Positions 44,001-59,400 of a stretch of DNA of 64,000 nucleotides are shown here, piece after piece. This DNA comes from Hippophae tibetana (Eukaryota > Streptophyta > Magnoliopsida > Rosales > Elaeagnaceae). The position numbers and the translations under genes were made by a program. How positions within the stretch are numbered: the first letter of the stretch is position 1; each line of letters starts with the position of its first letter. Under the pieces are notes generated by a model. The model was not told the DNA's origin, searched no databases, and saw only the letters and a program-made list of their open reading frames with translations. The DNA is taken from positions 71,036,449-71,100,448 of the forward strand of contig CM072810.1 in NCBI GenBank assembly GCA_037013495.1, in the 5' to 3' direction.

Positions 44001-47000
44001 CTTTACAAGGTTCGATTTTATATATTATATTAAAAGTTTCGACACCCGAGTCAAAAGTAAAGGCAGTATAAAATTGGAACTCTGATTTATCAAATGTTCT
44101 TTTTTTTAATTTTGTAAAGAGTAGAATCCATCTTCTTTTTGCTTCAATTGTTTTATGAAGACCAAAGATTGATTGAGAGTAGATATAAAGATCAAGACTA
44201 AGATAAAAGTATTTAAAAAACAACTACGAAATGAAATCGACAGACGAAAACGACATCATTAATTCCATAAAACCAAATCCTTTTGATGCCAAAAAATAAT
44301 GATCACTCCATTTGATGTGTCAAATCGAGGCATTCCATCAAGAACCGGTGGAAGAAAAGTACAAAGCTTGGTAAAAATATTTTCATTAATTATACTAGTT
44401 CGTCCTCCTTCAAAAGGTTGTTGTTCTCTTATATAAGCAACAAAACCATACACGTAATGCAACCTTAGTGGGAATATTTAGTGGTGAAATGTGCTTAATC
44501 CATCCGTAAATAATAAAAGCATAAAAAACATATGATAAATAAGACAAATAAAATTCAAAAATTTATTATAAACAAAATCGCAAGACATAAAGTCCCATAA
44601 TTAAATAAAATAAAAATAATTGCAGCCAAAATTAATTCTTTCATTTGATATTCCAAATATATCCCTTGTAAAGGATCATGAGAATATTTTATGATTTTGA
44701 GAATACTTGTTGGATATTAAGAACTTTAGAATTTTTTTAAACACACTCTTGGTTAGTAACTGCATCGCTCTTATGGTGGAAATGAATAAAACCGAAAGCA
44801 AAAAAAAACGGAATAGGTGCGACGAAAATTTTAAACTCTCGGTAGGTGATGTAAACTGTGGAATTTGCTTTCAAAAAATAATATTCTTCGGAATCCATGC
44901 TCTGATTATAGGAACCTTTACAAGGTTCGATTTTATAAATTATATTAAAAGTGTCGACACCCGAGTCAAAAGTAAAGGCAGTATAAAATTGGAACTCTGA
45001 TTTATCAAATGTTCTTTTTTTTAATATTGTAAAGAGTAGAATCCATCTTCTTTTTGCTTCAATTGTTTTATGAAGAACAAAGATTGATTGAGAGTAGATA
45101 TAAAGATCAAGACTAGGAGAAGAGTATTTAAAAAAGAACTACGAAATGAAATCGACTGACGAAAACGACATCATTAATTCCATAAAACCAAATCCTTTTG
45201 ATGCCAAAAAATAATGATCACTCCATTTGATGTGTCAAATCGAGGATTTCCATCAAGAACCCGTGGAAGAAAAGTACAAAGCTTGGTAAAAATATTTTCA
45301 TTAATTATACTAGTTCTTCCTCCTTCAAAAGGTTGTTGTTCTCTTATATAAGCAACAAAACCATACACGTAATGCAACCTAAGTGGGAATATTTAGTGGT
45401 GAAATGTGCTTAATCCATCCGTAAATAATAAAAGCATAAAAACATATGATAAATAAGACAAATAAAATTCAAAAATTTAGTATAAACAAAATGGCAAGAC
45501 ATAAAGTCCCATAATTAAATAAAACAAAAATAATTGCTTCCAAAATTAATTCTTTCATTTGATATTCCAAATATATCCCTTGTAAAGGATCATGAGAATA
45601 TTTTATGATTTTGAGAATACTTGTTGGATATTAAGAACTTTAGAATATTTTTAAACACACTCTTGGTTAGTAACTGCATCGCTCTTATGGTGGAATTGAA
45701 TAAAACCGAAAGCAAAAAAAAAACGGAATAGGTGCGACGAAAATTTTAAACTCTCGGTAGGTGATGTAAACGGTGGAATTTGCTTTCAAAAAATAATATT
45801 CTTCGGAATCCATGCTCTGATTATAGGAACCTTTACAAGGTTCGATTTTATATATTATATTAAAAGTTTCGACACCCGAGTCAATAGTAAAGGCAGTATA
45901 AAATTGGAACTCTGATTTATCAAATGTTCTTTTTTTTAATATTGTAAAGAGTAGAATCCATCTTCTTTTTGCTTCAATTGTTTTATGAAGAACAAAGATT
46001 GATTGAGAGTAGATATAAAGATCAAGACTAAGAGAAAAGTATTTAAAAAACAACTACGAAATGAAATCGACTGACGAAAACGACATCATTAATTCCATAA
46101 AACCAAATCCTTTTGATGCCAAAAAATAATGATCACTCCATTTGATGTGTCAAATCGAGGCATTCCATCAAGAACCCGTGGAAGAAAAGTACAAAGCTTG
46201 GTAAAAATATTTTCATTAATTATACTAGTTCTTCCTCCTTCAAAAGGTTGTTGTTCTCTTATATAAGCAACAAAACCATACACGTAATGCAACCTTAGTG
46301 GGAATATTTAGTGGTGAAATGTGCTTAATCCATCCGTAAATAATAAAAGCATAAAAAACATATGATAAATAAGACAAATAAAATTCAAAAATTTATTATA
46401 AACAAAATCGCAAGACATAAAGTCCCATAATTAAATAAAATAAAAATAATTGCTTCCAAAATTAATTCTTTCATTTGATATTCCAAATATATCCCTTGTA
46501 AAGGATCATGAGAATATTTTATGATTTTGAGAATACTTGTTGGATATTAAGAACTTTAGAATTTTTTTAAACACACTCTTGGTTAGTAACTGCATCGCTC
46601 TTATGGTGGAAATGAATAAAACCGAAAGCAAAAAAAAACGGAATAGGTGCGACGAAAATTTTAAACTCTCGGTAGGTGATGTAAACGGTGGAATTTGCTT
46701 TCAAAAAATAATATTCTTCGGAATCCATGCTCTGATTATAGGAACCTTTACAAGGTTCGATTTTATATATTATATTAAAAGTGTCGACACCCGAGTCAAA
46801 AGTAAAGGCAGTATAAAAGTGGAACTCTGATTTATCAAATGTTCTTTTTTTTAATATTGTAAAGAGTAGAATCCATCTTCTTTTTGCTTCAATTGTTTTA
46901 TGAAGAACAAAGATTGATTGAGAGTAGATATAAAGATCAAGACTAAGAGAAGAGTATTTAAAAAAGAACTACGAAATGAAATCGACTGAGGAAAACGACA

Positions 47001-47300
47001 TCATTAATTCCATAAAACCAAATCCTTTTGATGCCAAAAAATAATGATCACTCCATTTGATGTGTCAAATCGAGGCATTCCATCAAGAACCCGTGGAACA
47101 AAAGTACAAAGCTTGGTAAAAATATTTTCATTAATTATACTAGTTCTTCCTCCTTCAAAAGGTTGTTGTTCTCTTATATAAGCAACAAAACCATACACGT
47201 AATGCAACCTTAGTGGGAATATTTAGTGGTGATTTGTGCTTAATCCATCCGTAAATAATAAAAGCATAAAAAACATATGATAAATAAGACAAATAAAATT
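41001..47300. repeat. Regular satellite block with A'/C-like monomers
   Basis: Seven consecutive monomers (41007 to 46495) carry the same 3' half, seen as an identical or nearly identical minus-strand 67-codon ORF spaced about 913-917 bp. Two of them (44665 and 46495) form a near-identical pair 1830 bp apart, sharing GTGTCGACACC and the AAATGAATAAAACC variant. Confidence 0.65.
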
Positions 47301-50300
47301 CAAAAATTTAGTATAAACAAAATGGCAAGACATAAAGTCCCATAATTAGATAAAATAAAAATAATTGCTTCCAAAATTAATTCTTTCATTTGATATTCCA
47401 AATATATCCCATGTAAAGGATCATGAGAATATTTTATGATCTTGAGAATATTTGTTGGATATTAAGAACTTTAGAATTTTTTTAAACACAGTCTTGGTGA
47501 GTAACTCCATCGCTCTTATGGTGGCATTGAATAAAACCCAAAGCAAAAAAAACGGCATAGGTGCGACGAAAATTTTAAACTCTCGGTAGATGATGTAAAC
47601 GGTGGAATTTGATTTCAAAAAATAATATTCTTCGGAATCCATGCTCTGATTATAGGAACCTTTACAAGGTTCGATTTGATATATTATATTAAAAGGTTCG
47701 ACACCCGAGTCAAAAGTAAAGCCGGTGTAAAATTGGAACTCAGATTTATCAAATGTTCTTTTTTTTAATATTGTAAGCAGTAGAATCCATGTTCTTTTTC
47801 CCACAATTTTTTTATGAAGAACAAATATTGATTGAGAGTAGAAATAAAGATCAATACTAAGAGAAGAGTATTTAAAAAAGAAATACGAAATGAAATCGAC
47901 AGACGAAAACGACATCATTAATTCCATAAAACCAAATCCTTTTGATGTCAAAAAATAATGATCACTCCATTTGATGTGTCAAATCGAGGCATTCCATCAA
48001 GAACCCTTGGAAGATAAGTACAATGCTTGGTAAAAAATATTTTCATTAATTATACTAGTTCTTCCTCCTTCAAAAGGTTGTTGTTCTCTTATATAAGCAA
48101 CAAAACCATACACGTAATGCAACTTTAGTGGGAATATTTAGTGGTGAAATGTGCTTAATCCATCCGTAAATAATAAAAGCATAAAAAACATATGATAAAT
48201 AAGACAAATAAAATTCAAAAATTTAGTATAAACAAAATCGCAAGACATAAAGTCCCATAAATAAATAAAATAAAAATAATTGCTTCCAAAATTAATTCTT
48301 TCATTTGATATTCCAAATATATCCCTTGTAAAGGATCATGAGAATATTTTATGATCTTGAGAATACTTGTTGGATATTAAGAACTTTAGAGTTTTTTTAA
48401 ACACACTCTTGGTTAGTAACTGCATCGCTCTTATGGTGGAATTGACTAAAACCGAAAGCAAAAAAAAAACGGAATAGGTGCGACGAAAATTTTAAACTCT
48501 CGGTAGGTGATGTAAACGGTCGAATTTGCTTTCAAAAAATAATATTCTTCGGAATCCATGCTCTGATTATAGGAACCTTTACAAGGTTCGATTTTATATA
48601 TTATATTAAAAGTTTCGAAACCCGAGTCAAAAGTAAAGGCAGTGTAAAATTGGAACTCTGATTTATCAAATGTTCTTTTTTTTAATATTGTAAAGAGTAG
48701 AATCCATCTTCTTTTCGCTTCAATTGTTTTATGAAGAACAAATATTGATTGAGAGTTGATATAAAGATCAAGACTACGAGAATAGTATTTAAAAAAGAAA
48801 TACGAAATGAAATCCACAGACGAAAACGACATCATTAATTCCAGAAAACCAAAACGTTTTGATGCCAAAAAATAATGATCACTCCATTTGATGTGTCAAA
48901 TCGAGGCATTCCATGAAGAACCCTTGGAAGAAAAGTACAAAGCTTGGTAAAAACTATTTTCATTAATTATACTAGTTCTTCCTCCCTCAAAAGGTTGTTG
49001 TTTTCTTATATAAGCAACAAAACCCTACACGTAATGCAACCTTAGTGGGAATATTTAGTTGTGAAATGTGCTTAATCCATCCATAATTATTAAAAGCATA
49101 AAAAACATATTATAAATAAGACCAATAAAATTCAAAAATTTAGTACAAAAAAAATCGCTAAATATAAAGTCCCATAATTAAATAAAACAAAAATAATTGC
49201 TTCCAAAATTAAATCTTTCATTTGATATTCCAAATATATCCCTTGTAAAGGATCATGAGAATATTTTATGATCTTGAGAATATTTGTTGGATATTAAGAA
49301 CTTTAGAATTTTTTTAAACACAGTCTTGGTGAGTCACTCCATCGCTCTTATGGTGGCATTGAATAAAACCCAAAGCAAAAGAAAACGGCATAGGTTCGAC
49401 GAAAATTTTAAACTCTCGGTAGGTGATGTAAACAGTGGAATTTGATTTCAAAATATAATATTCTTCGGAATCCATGCTCTGATTATAGGAACCTTTACAA
49501 GGTTCGATTTGATATATTATATTAAAAGGTTCGACACCCGAGTCAAAAGTAAAGCCGGTGTAAACTTGGATATCAGATTTATGAAATGTTCTTTTTTTTA
49601 ATATTGTAAACAGTAGAATCCATGTTCTTTTTCCCACAATATTTTTATGAAGAACAAATATTGATCGAGAGTAGATATAAAGATCAAGACAAAGAGATGA
49701 GTATTTAAAAAAGAACTACGAAATGAAATCGACAGACGAAAACGACATCATTAATTCCATAAAACCAAATCCTTTTGATGCCAAAAAATAATGATCACTC
49801 CATTTGATGTGTCAAATCGAGGCATTCCATCAAGAACCCGTGGAAGAAAAGTACAAAGCTTGGTAAAAATATTTTCATTAATTATACTAGTTCTTCCTCC
49901 TTCAAAAGGTTGTTGTTCTCTTATATAAGCAACAAAACCATACACGTAATGCAACCTTAGTGGGAATATTTAGTGGTGAAATGTGCTTAATCCATCCGTA
50001 AATAATAAAAGCATAAAAAACATATGATAAATAAGACAAATAAAATTCAAAAATTTAGTATAAACAAAATCGCAAGACATAAAGTCCCATAATTAAATAA
50101 AATAAAAATAATTGCTTCCAAAATTAATTCTTGCATTTGATATTCCAAATATATCCCTTGTAAAGGATCATGAGAATATTTTATGATCTTGAGAATACTT
50201 GTTGCATATTAAGAACTTTAGAATTTATTTAAACACACTCTTGGTTAGTAACTCCATCGCTCTTATGGTGGAATTGAATAAAACCGAAAGCAAAAAAAAA

Positions 50301-53300
50301 CGGAATACGTGCGACGAAAATTTTAAACTTTCGGTAGGTGATGTAAACGGTGGAATTTGCTTTCAAAAAATAATATTCTTCGGAATCCATGCTCTCATTA
50401 TAGGAACCTTTACAAGGTTCGATTTGATATATTGTAAAAAGTAGAATCCATCGTCTTTTTGCTTCAATTGTTTTATGAAGAACAAAGATTGATTGAGAGT
50501 TGATATAAAGATCAAGACTAAGAGATGAGTATTTAAAAAAGAACTACGAAATGAAATCCACAGACGAAAACGACATCATTAATTCCCGAAAACCAAAACG
50601 TTTTGATGCCAAAAAATAATGATCACTCCATTTGATGTGTCAAATCGAGGCATTCCATCAAGAACCCTTGGAAGAAAAGTACAAAGCTTGGTAAAAAATA
50701 TTTTCATTAATTATACTAGTTCTTCCTCCTTCAAAAGGTTGTTGTTCTCTTATATAAGCAACAAAACCCTACACGTAATGCAACCTTAGTGGGAATATTT
50801 AGTTTTGAAATGTGCTTAATCCATCCGTAAATAATAAAAGCATAAAAAACATATGATAAATAAGACAAATAAAATTCAAAAATTTAGTATAAACAAAATC
50901 GCAAGACGTAAAGCCCCATAATTAAATAAAATAAAAATAATGGCTTCCAAAATTAATTCTTTCATTTGATATTCCAAATATATCCCTTGAAAAGGATCAT
51001 GAGAATATTTTATGATCTTGAGAATATATGTTGGATATTAAGAACTTTAGAATTTTTTTAAACACACTCTTGGTGAGTTACTCCATCGCTCTTATGGTGG
51101 CATTGAATTAAACCGAGAGCGAGGAAAACAGAATAGGTGCGACGAAAATTTTAAACTCTCGGTAGGTGATGTAAACGGTGGAATTTGATTTCAAAAAATA
51201 ATATTCTTCGGAATCCATGCTCTGATTATAGGAACCTTTCGAAGGTTCGATTTGATATATTATATTAAGAGTTTCGACACCCTAGTCAAAAGTAAAGGCG
51301 GTGTAAAATTGGAACTCAGATTTATAAAATGTTCTTTTTTTTAATATTGTAAAGAGTAGAATCCATCTTCTTTTTCCTAAACTTTTTTTATGAAGAACAA
51401 AGATTAATTGAGATTAGATACAAAGATCAAGACTAAGAGTTGAGTATTTAAAAAAGAACTACGAAATGAATTCGACAGATGAAAACGATATCATTAATTC
51501 CATAAAACCAAAACCTTTTGATGCCAAAAAATAATGATCACTCCATTTGATGTGTCAAATCGAGGTATTCCATCAAGAACCCTTGGAAGAAAAGTACAAA
51601 GCTTGCTAAAAAATATTTTCATTAATTATACTAGTTCTTCCTCCTTCAAAAGGTTGTTGTTCTCTTATATAAGCAACAAAACCCTACACGTAATGCAACC
51701 TTAGTGGGAATATTTAGTTTTGAAATGTGCTTAATCCATCCGTAAATAATAAAAGCATAAAAAACATATGATAAATAAGACAAATAAAATTCAAAAATTT
51801 AGTATAAACAAAATCGCAAGACGTAAAGCCCCATAATTAAATAAAATAAAAATAATGGCTTCCAAAATTAATTCTTTCATTTGATATTCCAAATATATCC
51901 CTTGAAAAGGATCATGAGAATATTTTATGATCTTGAGAATACTTGTTGGATATTAAGTACTTTATAATTTTTTTAAACACACTATTGGTTAGTAACTCCA
52001 TCGCTCTTATGGTGGAATTGAATAAAACCGAAAGCAAAAAAAACGGAATAGGTGGGATGACAATTTTAAACTCTCGGTAGGTGATGTAAACGATGGAATT
52101 TGCTTTCAAAAAATAATATTCTTCGGAATCCATGCTCTGATTATAGGAACCGTTACAAGGTTCGATTTTATATATTATATTAAATGTTTCGACACCCGAG
52201 TCAAAAGTAAAGGCGGTGTAAAATTGGAACTCTGATTTATCAAATGTTCTTTTTTTTAATATTGTAAACAGTAGAATCCATCTTCTTTTTGCTTCAATTA
52301 TTTTGTGAAGAACAAGGTTTGATTGAGAGTTGATATAAAGATCAAGACTAAGAGATGAGTATTTAAAAAAGAACTACGAAATGAAATCGACAGACGAAAA
52401 CGACATCATTAATTCCATAAAACCAAAACCTTTTGATGCCAAAAAATAATGATCACTCCATTTGATGTGTCAAATCGAGGAATTCAATCAAGAACCCTTG
52501 GAAGAAAAGTACAAAGCTTGGTAAAAAATATTTTCATTAATTATACTAGTTCTTCCCCCTTCAAAAGGTTGTTGTTCTCTTATATAAGCAACAAAACCCT
52601 ACACGTAATGCAACCTTAGTGGGAATATTTAGTTGTCAAATATGCTTAATCCATCCGTAATGAATAAAAGCATAAAAAACATATGATAAATAAGACAAAT
52701 AAAATTCAAAAATTTAGTATAAACAAAATCGCTAAACATAAAGTCCCATAATTAAATAAAACAAAAATAATTGCTTCCAAAATTAAATCTTTCATTTGAT
52801 ATTCCAAATATATCCCTTGTAAAGGATCATAAGAATATTTTATGATCTTGAGAATATTTGTTGGATATTAAGAACTTTAGAATTTTTTTAAACACACTCT
52901 TGGTGAGTAACTCCATCGCTCTTATGGTGGCATTGAATAAAACCCAAAGCAAAAAAAACGGCATATTTGCGACGAAAGTTTTAAACTCTCGGTAGGGGAT
53001 GTAAACGGTGGAATTTGATTTCAAAAAATAATTTTCTTTGGAAACAATGCTCTGATTATAGGAACCTTTACAAGGTTCGATTTGATATATTATATTAAAA
53101 GTTTCGACACCCGAGTCAAAAGTAAAGGCGATGTAAAATTGGAACTCAGATTTATCAAATGTTCTTTTTTTTAATATTGTAAAGAGTAGAATCCATCTTC
53201 TTTTTCCCACAATTTTTTTATGAAGAACAAATATTGATCGAGAGTAGATATAAATATCAAGACAAAGAGATGAGTATTTAAAAAAGAACTACGAAATGAA

Positions 53301-53400
53301 ATCCACAGACGAAAACGACATCATTAATTCCATAAAACCAAAACGTTTTGATGCCAAAAAATAATGATCACTCCATTTGATGTGTCAAATCGAGGCATTC
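47301..53400. repeat. More diverged satellite monomers
   Basis: Monomers from 47410 to 52815 carry many private changes and no clear multi-monomer period. The pair at 50985 and 51901 share GCAAGACGTAAAGCCCCAT, TAATGGCTTCC and the CTTGAAAAGG form, showing a local duplication. One monomer has an 87-bp internal deletion. Confidence 0.65.
50424..50436. other. 87-bp internal deletion junction in a satellite monomer
   Basis: GATTTGATATATT runs directly into GTAAAAAGTAG. In other monomers these are separated by 87 bp that begins and ends with ATATT. The interval between phase marks 50157 and 50985 is 828 bp, consistent with the loss. Confidence 0.8.
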
Positions 53401-56400
53401 CATCAAGAACCCGTGGAAGCAAAGTACAAAGCTTGGTAAAAAATATTTTCATTAATTATACTAGTTCTTCCTTCTTAAAAACGTTGTTGTTTTTTTATAT
53501 AAGCAACAAAACCCTACACGTAATGCAACCTTGGTGGGAATATTTAGTTGTAAAATGTGCTTAATACATCCGTAAATAATAAAAGCATAAAAACATATGA
53601 TAAATAAGACAAATAAAATTAAAAAACTTAGTATAAACAAAATCGCTAGACATAAAGTCCCATAATTAAATAAAATAAAAATAATTGCTTCCAAAATTAA
53701 TTCTCCCATTTGATATTCCAAATATGTCCCTTGTAAAGGATCATGAGAATGTTTTATGATCTTGAGAATACTTGTTGGATATTAAGAACTTTAGAATTTT
53801 TTTAAACACACTCTTGAGTAGTAACTCCATCGCTCTTATGGTGGAATTGAATAAAACCGAAAGCAAAAAAAACGTCATAGGTGCGACGAAAATTTTAAAC
53901 TCTCGGTAGGCGATGTAAACGTGTAATTTGATTTCAAAAAATAATATTCTTCGGAATCCATGCTCTGATTATTGGAACCTTTACAAGGTTCGATTTTATA
54001 TATTATATTAAAAGTTTCAACACCCGAGTCAAAAATATAGGCGGTGTAAAATTGGAACTCAGATTTATCAAATGTTCTTTTTTTTAATATTTTAAACAGT
54101 AGAATCCATCTTCTTTTTCCCACAATTTTTTTATGAAGAACAAAGATTTATCGAGAGTAGATATAAATATCAAGACAAAGAGATGAGTATTTAAAAAAGA
54201 ACTACGAAATGAAATCCACAGACGAAAACGACATCATTAATTCCATAAAACCAAAACGTTTTGATGCCAAAAAATAATGATCACTCCATTTGATGTGTCA
54301 AATCGAGGCATTCCATCAAGAACCCGTGGAAGCAAAGTACAAAGCTTGGTAAAAAATATTTTCATTAATTATACTAGTTCTTCCTTCTTAAAAACGTTGT
54401 TGTTTTTTTATATAAGCAACAAAACCCTACACGTAATGCAACGTTGGTGGGAATATTTAGTTGTAAAATGTGCTTAATACATCCGTAAATAATAAAAGCA
54501 TAAAAACATATGATAAATAAGACAAATAAAATTAAAAAACTTAGTATAAACAAAATCGCTAGACATAAAGTCCCATAATTAAATAAAATAAAAATAATTG
54601 CTTCCAAAATTAATTCTTCCATTTGATATTCCAAATATATCCCTTGTAAAGGATCATGAGAATGTTTTATGATCTTGAGAATACTTGTTGGATATTAAGA
54701 ACTTTAGAATTTTTTTAAACACACTCTTGAGTAGTAACTCCATCGCTCTTATGGTGGAATTGAATAAAACCGAAAGCAAAAAAAACGTCATAGGTGCGAC
54801 GAAAATTTTAAACTCTCGGTAGGCGATGTAAACGTGTAATTTGATTTCAAAAAATAATATTCTTCGGAATTCATGCTCTGATTATAGGAACCTTTACAAG
54901 GTTCGATTTTATATATTATATTAAACGTTTCAACACCCGAGTCAAAAATATAGGCGGTGTAAAATTGGAACTCAGATTTATCAAATGTTCTTTTTTTTAA
55001 TATTTTAAACAGTAGAATCCATCTTCTTTTTCCCACAATTTTTTTATGAAGAACAAAGATTTATTGAGAGTAGATATAAAGATCAAGACAAAGAGATGAG
55101 TATTTAAAAAAGAACTTCGAAATGAAATCCACAGACGAAAACGACATCATTAATTCAATAAAACCAAAACGTTTTGAAGCCAAAAAATAACGATCACTCC
55201 ATTTGATATGTCAAATCGAATCATTCCATCAAGAACCCGTGGAAGCAAAGTACAAAGCTTGGTAAAAAATATTTTCATTAATTATACTAGTTCTTCCTCC
55301 TTAAAAAGGTTGTTGTTTTCTTATATAAGCAACAAAACCCTACACGTAATGCAACCTTGGTGGGAATATTTAGTTGTAAAATGTGCTTAATACATCCGTA
55401 AATAATAAAAGAATAAAAAACATATGATGAATAAGACAAATAAAATTCAAAAACTTAGTATAAACAAAATCGCTAGACATAAAGTCTCATAATTAAATAA
55501 AATAAAAATAATTGCTTACAAAATTAATTCTTCCATTTGATATTCCAAATATATCCCTTTTAAAGGATCATGAGAATGTTTTATGATCTTGAGAATACTT
55601 GTTTGATATTAAGAACTTTAGAATTTTTTGAAACACACTCTTGAGTAGTAACTCCATTGCTCTTATGGTGGAATTGAATAAAACCGAAAGCAAAAAAAAC
55701 GGCATAGGTGCGACGAAAATTTTAAACTCTCGGTAGGCGATGTAAACATGGAATTTGATTTCGAAAAATAATATTCTTCGGAATCCATGCTCTGATTATA
55801 GGAACCTTTACAAGGTTCGATTTTATATATTATATTAAAAGTTTCGACACCTGAGTCAAAAGTAAAGGTGGTGTAAAATTGGAACTCAGATTTATCAAAT
55901 GTTCTTTTTATTAATATTGTAAATAGTAGAATCCATCTTCTTTTTCCTTAAATTTTTTTATGAAGAACAAAGATTTATTGAGAGTAGATATAAAGATCAA
56001 GACAAAGATATGAGTATTTAAAAAAGAACTACGAAATGAAATCCACAGACGAAAACGACATCATTAATTCCATAAAACCGAAACGTTTTGATGATAAAAA
56101 ATAATGATCACTCCATTTGATGTGTCAAATCGAGGCATTCCATCAAGAACCTGTGGAAGCAAAGTACAAAGCTTGGTAAAAAATATTTTCATTAATTATA
56201 CTAGTTCTTCCTCCTTAAAAAGGTTGTTGTTTTCTTATATAAGCAACAAAACCCTACACGTAATGCAACCTTGGTGGGAATATTTAGTTGTAAAATGTGC
56301 TTCATACATCCGTAAATAATAAAAGCATAAAAAACATATGATAAATAAGACAAATAAAATTCAAAAACTTAGTATAAACAAAATCGCTAGACATAAAGTC

Positions 56401-59400
56401 CCATAATTAAATAAAATAAAAATAATTGCTTCCAAAATTAATTCTTCCATTTGATATTCCAAATATATCCCTTGTAAAGGATCATGAGAATGTTTTATGA
56501 TCTTGAGAATACTGGTTGGATATTAAGAACTTTAGAATTGTTTTAAACACACTCTTGAGTAGTAACTCCATCGCTCTTATGGTGGAATTGAATAAAACCG
56601 AAAGCAAAAAAAAACGGCATAGGTGCGACGAAAATTTTAAACTCTCGGTAGGTGATGTAAACGTGGAATTTAATTTCAAATAATAATATTCTTCGGAATC
56701 CATGTTCTAAATATAGGAACCTTTACAAGGTTCGATTTTATATATTATATTAGAAGTTTCGACACCCGAGTCAAAAGTAAAGGCGGTGTAAAATTGGAAC
56801 TCAAATGTATCAAATTTTCTTTTTTTTAATATTGTAAACATGGAGTCCATCTTCTTTTTCCTTCAATATTTTTTATGGAGAACAAAGATTGATTGAGAGT
56901 AGATATAAAGCTCAAGACTAGGAGATGAGTATTTCAAAAAAGAACTACGAAATGAAATCGACAGACAAAAACGACATCATTAATTCCATAAAACCAAAAC
57001 GTTTTGATGCCAAAAAATAATGATCACTCCATTTGATGTGTCAAATCGAGGCATTCCATCAAGAACCCTTGGAAGAAAAGTACAAAGCTTGGTAAAAAAT
57101 ATTTTCATTAATTATACTAGTTCTTCCTCCTTAGAAAGGTTGTTGTTTTCTAATATAAGCAACAAAACCCTACACATAACGCAACCTTAGTGGGAATATT
57201 TAGTTGTGAAATGTGCTTACCCATCCATCCATAAATAATAAAAGCATAAAAAACATATGATAAAAAAGACAAATAAAATTCAAAAATTTAGTATAAACAA
57301 AATCGCTAGACATAAAGTCCCATAATTAAATAAAATAAAAATAATTGCTTCCAAAATTAATTCTTCCATTTGATATTCCAAATATATACATTGTAAAGGA
57401 TCATGAGAATGTTTTATGATCTTGAGAATACTTGTTGGATATTAAGAACTTTAGAATTTTTTTAAACACACTCTTGAGTAGTAACTCCATCGCTCTTATG
57501 GTGGAATTGAATAAAACCGAAAGAAAAAAAAACGGCATAGGTGCGATGAAAATTTTAAACTCTCGGTAGTCGATGTAAACGTGGAATTTGATTTCAAAAA
57601 ATAATATTCTTCGGAATCCATGCTATGATTATAGGAACCTTTACAAGGTTCGATTTTATATATTATATTAAAAGTTTCGACACCCGAGTCAAAAGTAAAG
57701 GCGGTGTAAAATTGGAACTCAAATGTATCAAATTTTCTTTTTTTTAATATTGTAAACAGTAGAATCCATCTTCTTTTTCCTTCAATATTTTTTATGGAGA
57801 ACAAAGATTGATTGAGAGTAGATATAAAGCTCAAGACTAGGAGATGAGTATTTCAAAAAAGAACTACGAAATGAAATCGACAGACAAAAACGACATCATT
57901 AATTCCATAAAACCAAAACGTTTTGATGCCAAAAAATAATGATCACTCCATTTGATGTGTCAAATCGAGGCATTCCATCAAGAACCCTTGGAAGAAAAGT
58001 ACAAAGCTTGGTAAAAAATATTTTCATTAATTATACTAGTTCTTCCTCCTTCAAAAGGTTGTTGTGCTCTTATATAAGCAACACAACCCAACACGTAATG
58101 CAACCTTAGTGGGAATATTTAGTTGTGAAATGTGCTTAATCCATCCGTAAATTATAAAAGCGTAAAAAACATATGATAATAAGACAAATAAAATTCAAAA
58201 ATTTAGTATAAACAAAATCGCAAGACATCAAGTCCCATAATTAAATAAAATAAAAATAATTGCTTACAAAATTAATTCTTCCATTTGATATTCCAAATAT
58301 ATCCCTTGTAAATGATCATCAGAATGTTTTATGATCATGAGAATACTTGTTGGATATTAAGAACTTTAGAATTTTTTTAAACACACTCTTGGGTAGTAAC
58401 TCCATCCCTCTTCTGGTGGAATTGAATAAAATCGAAAGCAAAAAAAACGACATAGGTGCGACGAAAATTTTAAACTATCGGTAGGTGATGTAAACGTGGA
58501 ATTTGATTTCAAAAAATAATATTCTTCGGAATCCATGCTCTGACTATAGGAACCTTTACAAGGTTCGATTTTATATATTATATTAAAAGTTTCGACACCC
58601 GAGTCAAAAGTAAAGGCGGTGTAAAATTGGAACTCAGATTTACAAAATATTCTTTTTTTAATATTGTAAACAGTAGAATCCATCTTCTTTTTCCTTCAAT
58701 ATTTTTATGAAGAACAAAGATTTATTGAGAGTAGATATAAAGATCAAGACAAAGAGATGAGTATTTAAAAAAGAACTACGAAATGAAATCCACAGACGAA
58801 AACGACATCATTAATTCAATAAAACCAAAACGTTTTGAAGCCAAAAAATAATGATCACTCCATTTGATGTGTCAAATCGAGGCATTCCATCAAGAATCCG
58901 TGGAAGCAAAGTACAAAGCTTGGTAAAAATTTTTTTCATTAATTATACTAGTTCTTCCTCCTTAAAAAGGTTGTTGTTTTTTATATAATCAACAAAACCC
59001 TACACGTAATGCAACCTTGGTGGGCATATTTAGTTGTAAAATGTGCTTAATACATCCGTAAATAATAAAAGAATAAAAAACATATGATAAATAAGACAAA
59101 TAAAATTAAAAAACTTAGTATAAACAAAATCGCTAGACATAAAGTCCCATAATTAAATAAAATAAAAATAATTGCTTCCAAAATTAATTCTTCCATTTGA
59201 TATTCCAAATATATCCCTTGTAAAGGATCATGAGAATGTTTTATGATCTTGAGAATACTTGTTGGATATTAAGAACTTTAGAATTTTTTTAAACACACTC
59301 TTGGGTAGTAACTCCATCGCTCTTATGGTGGAATTGAATAAAACCGAAAGCAAAAAAAACGGCATAGGTGCGATGAAAATTTTAAACTCTCGGTAGTCGA

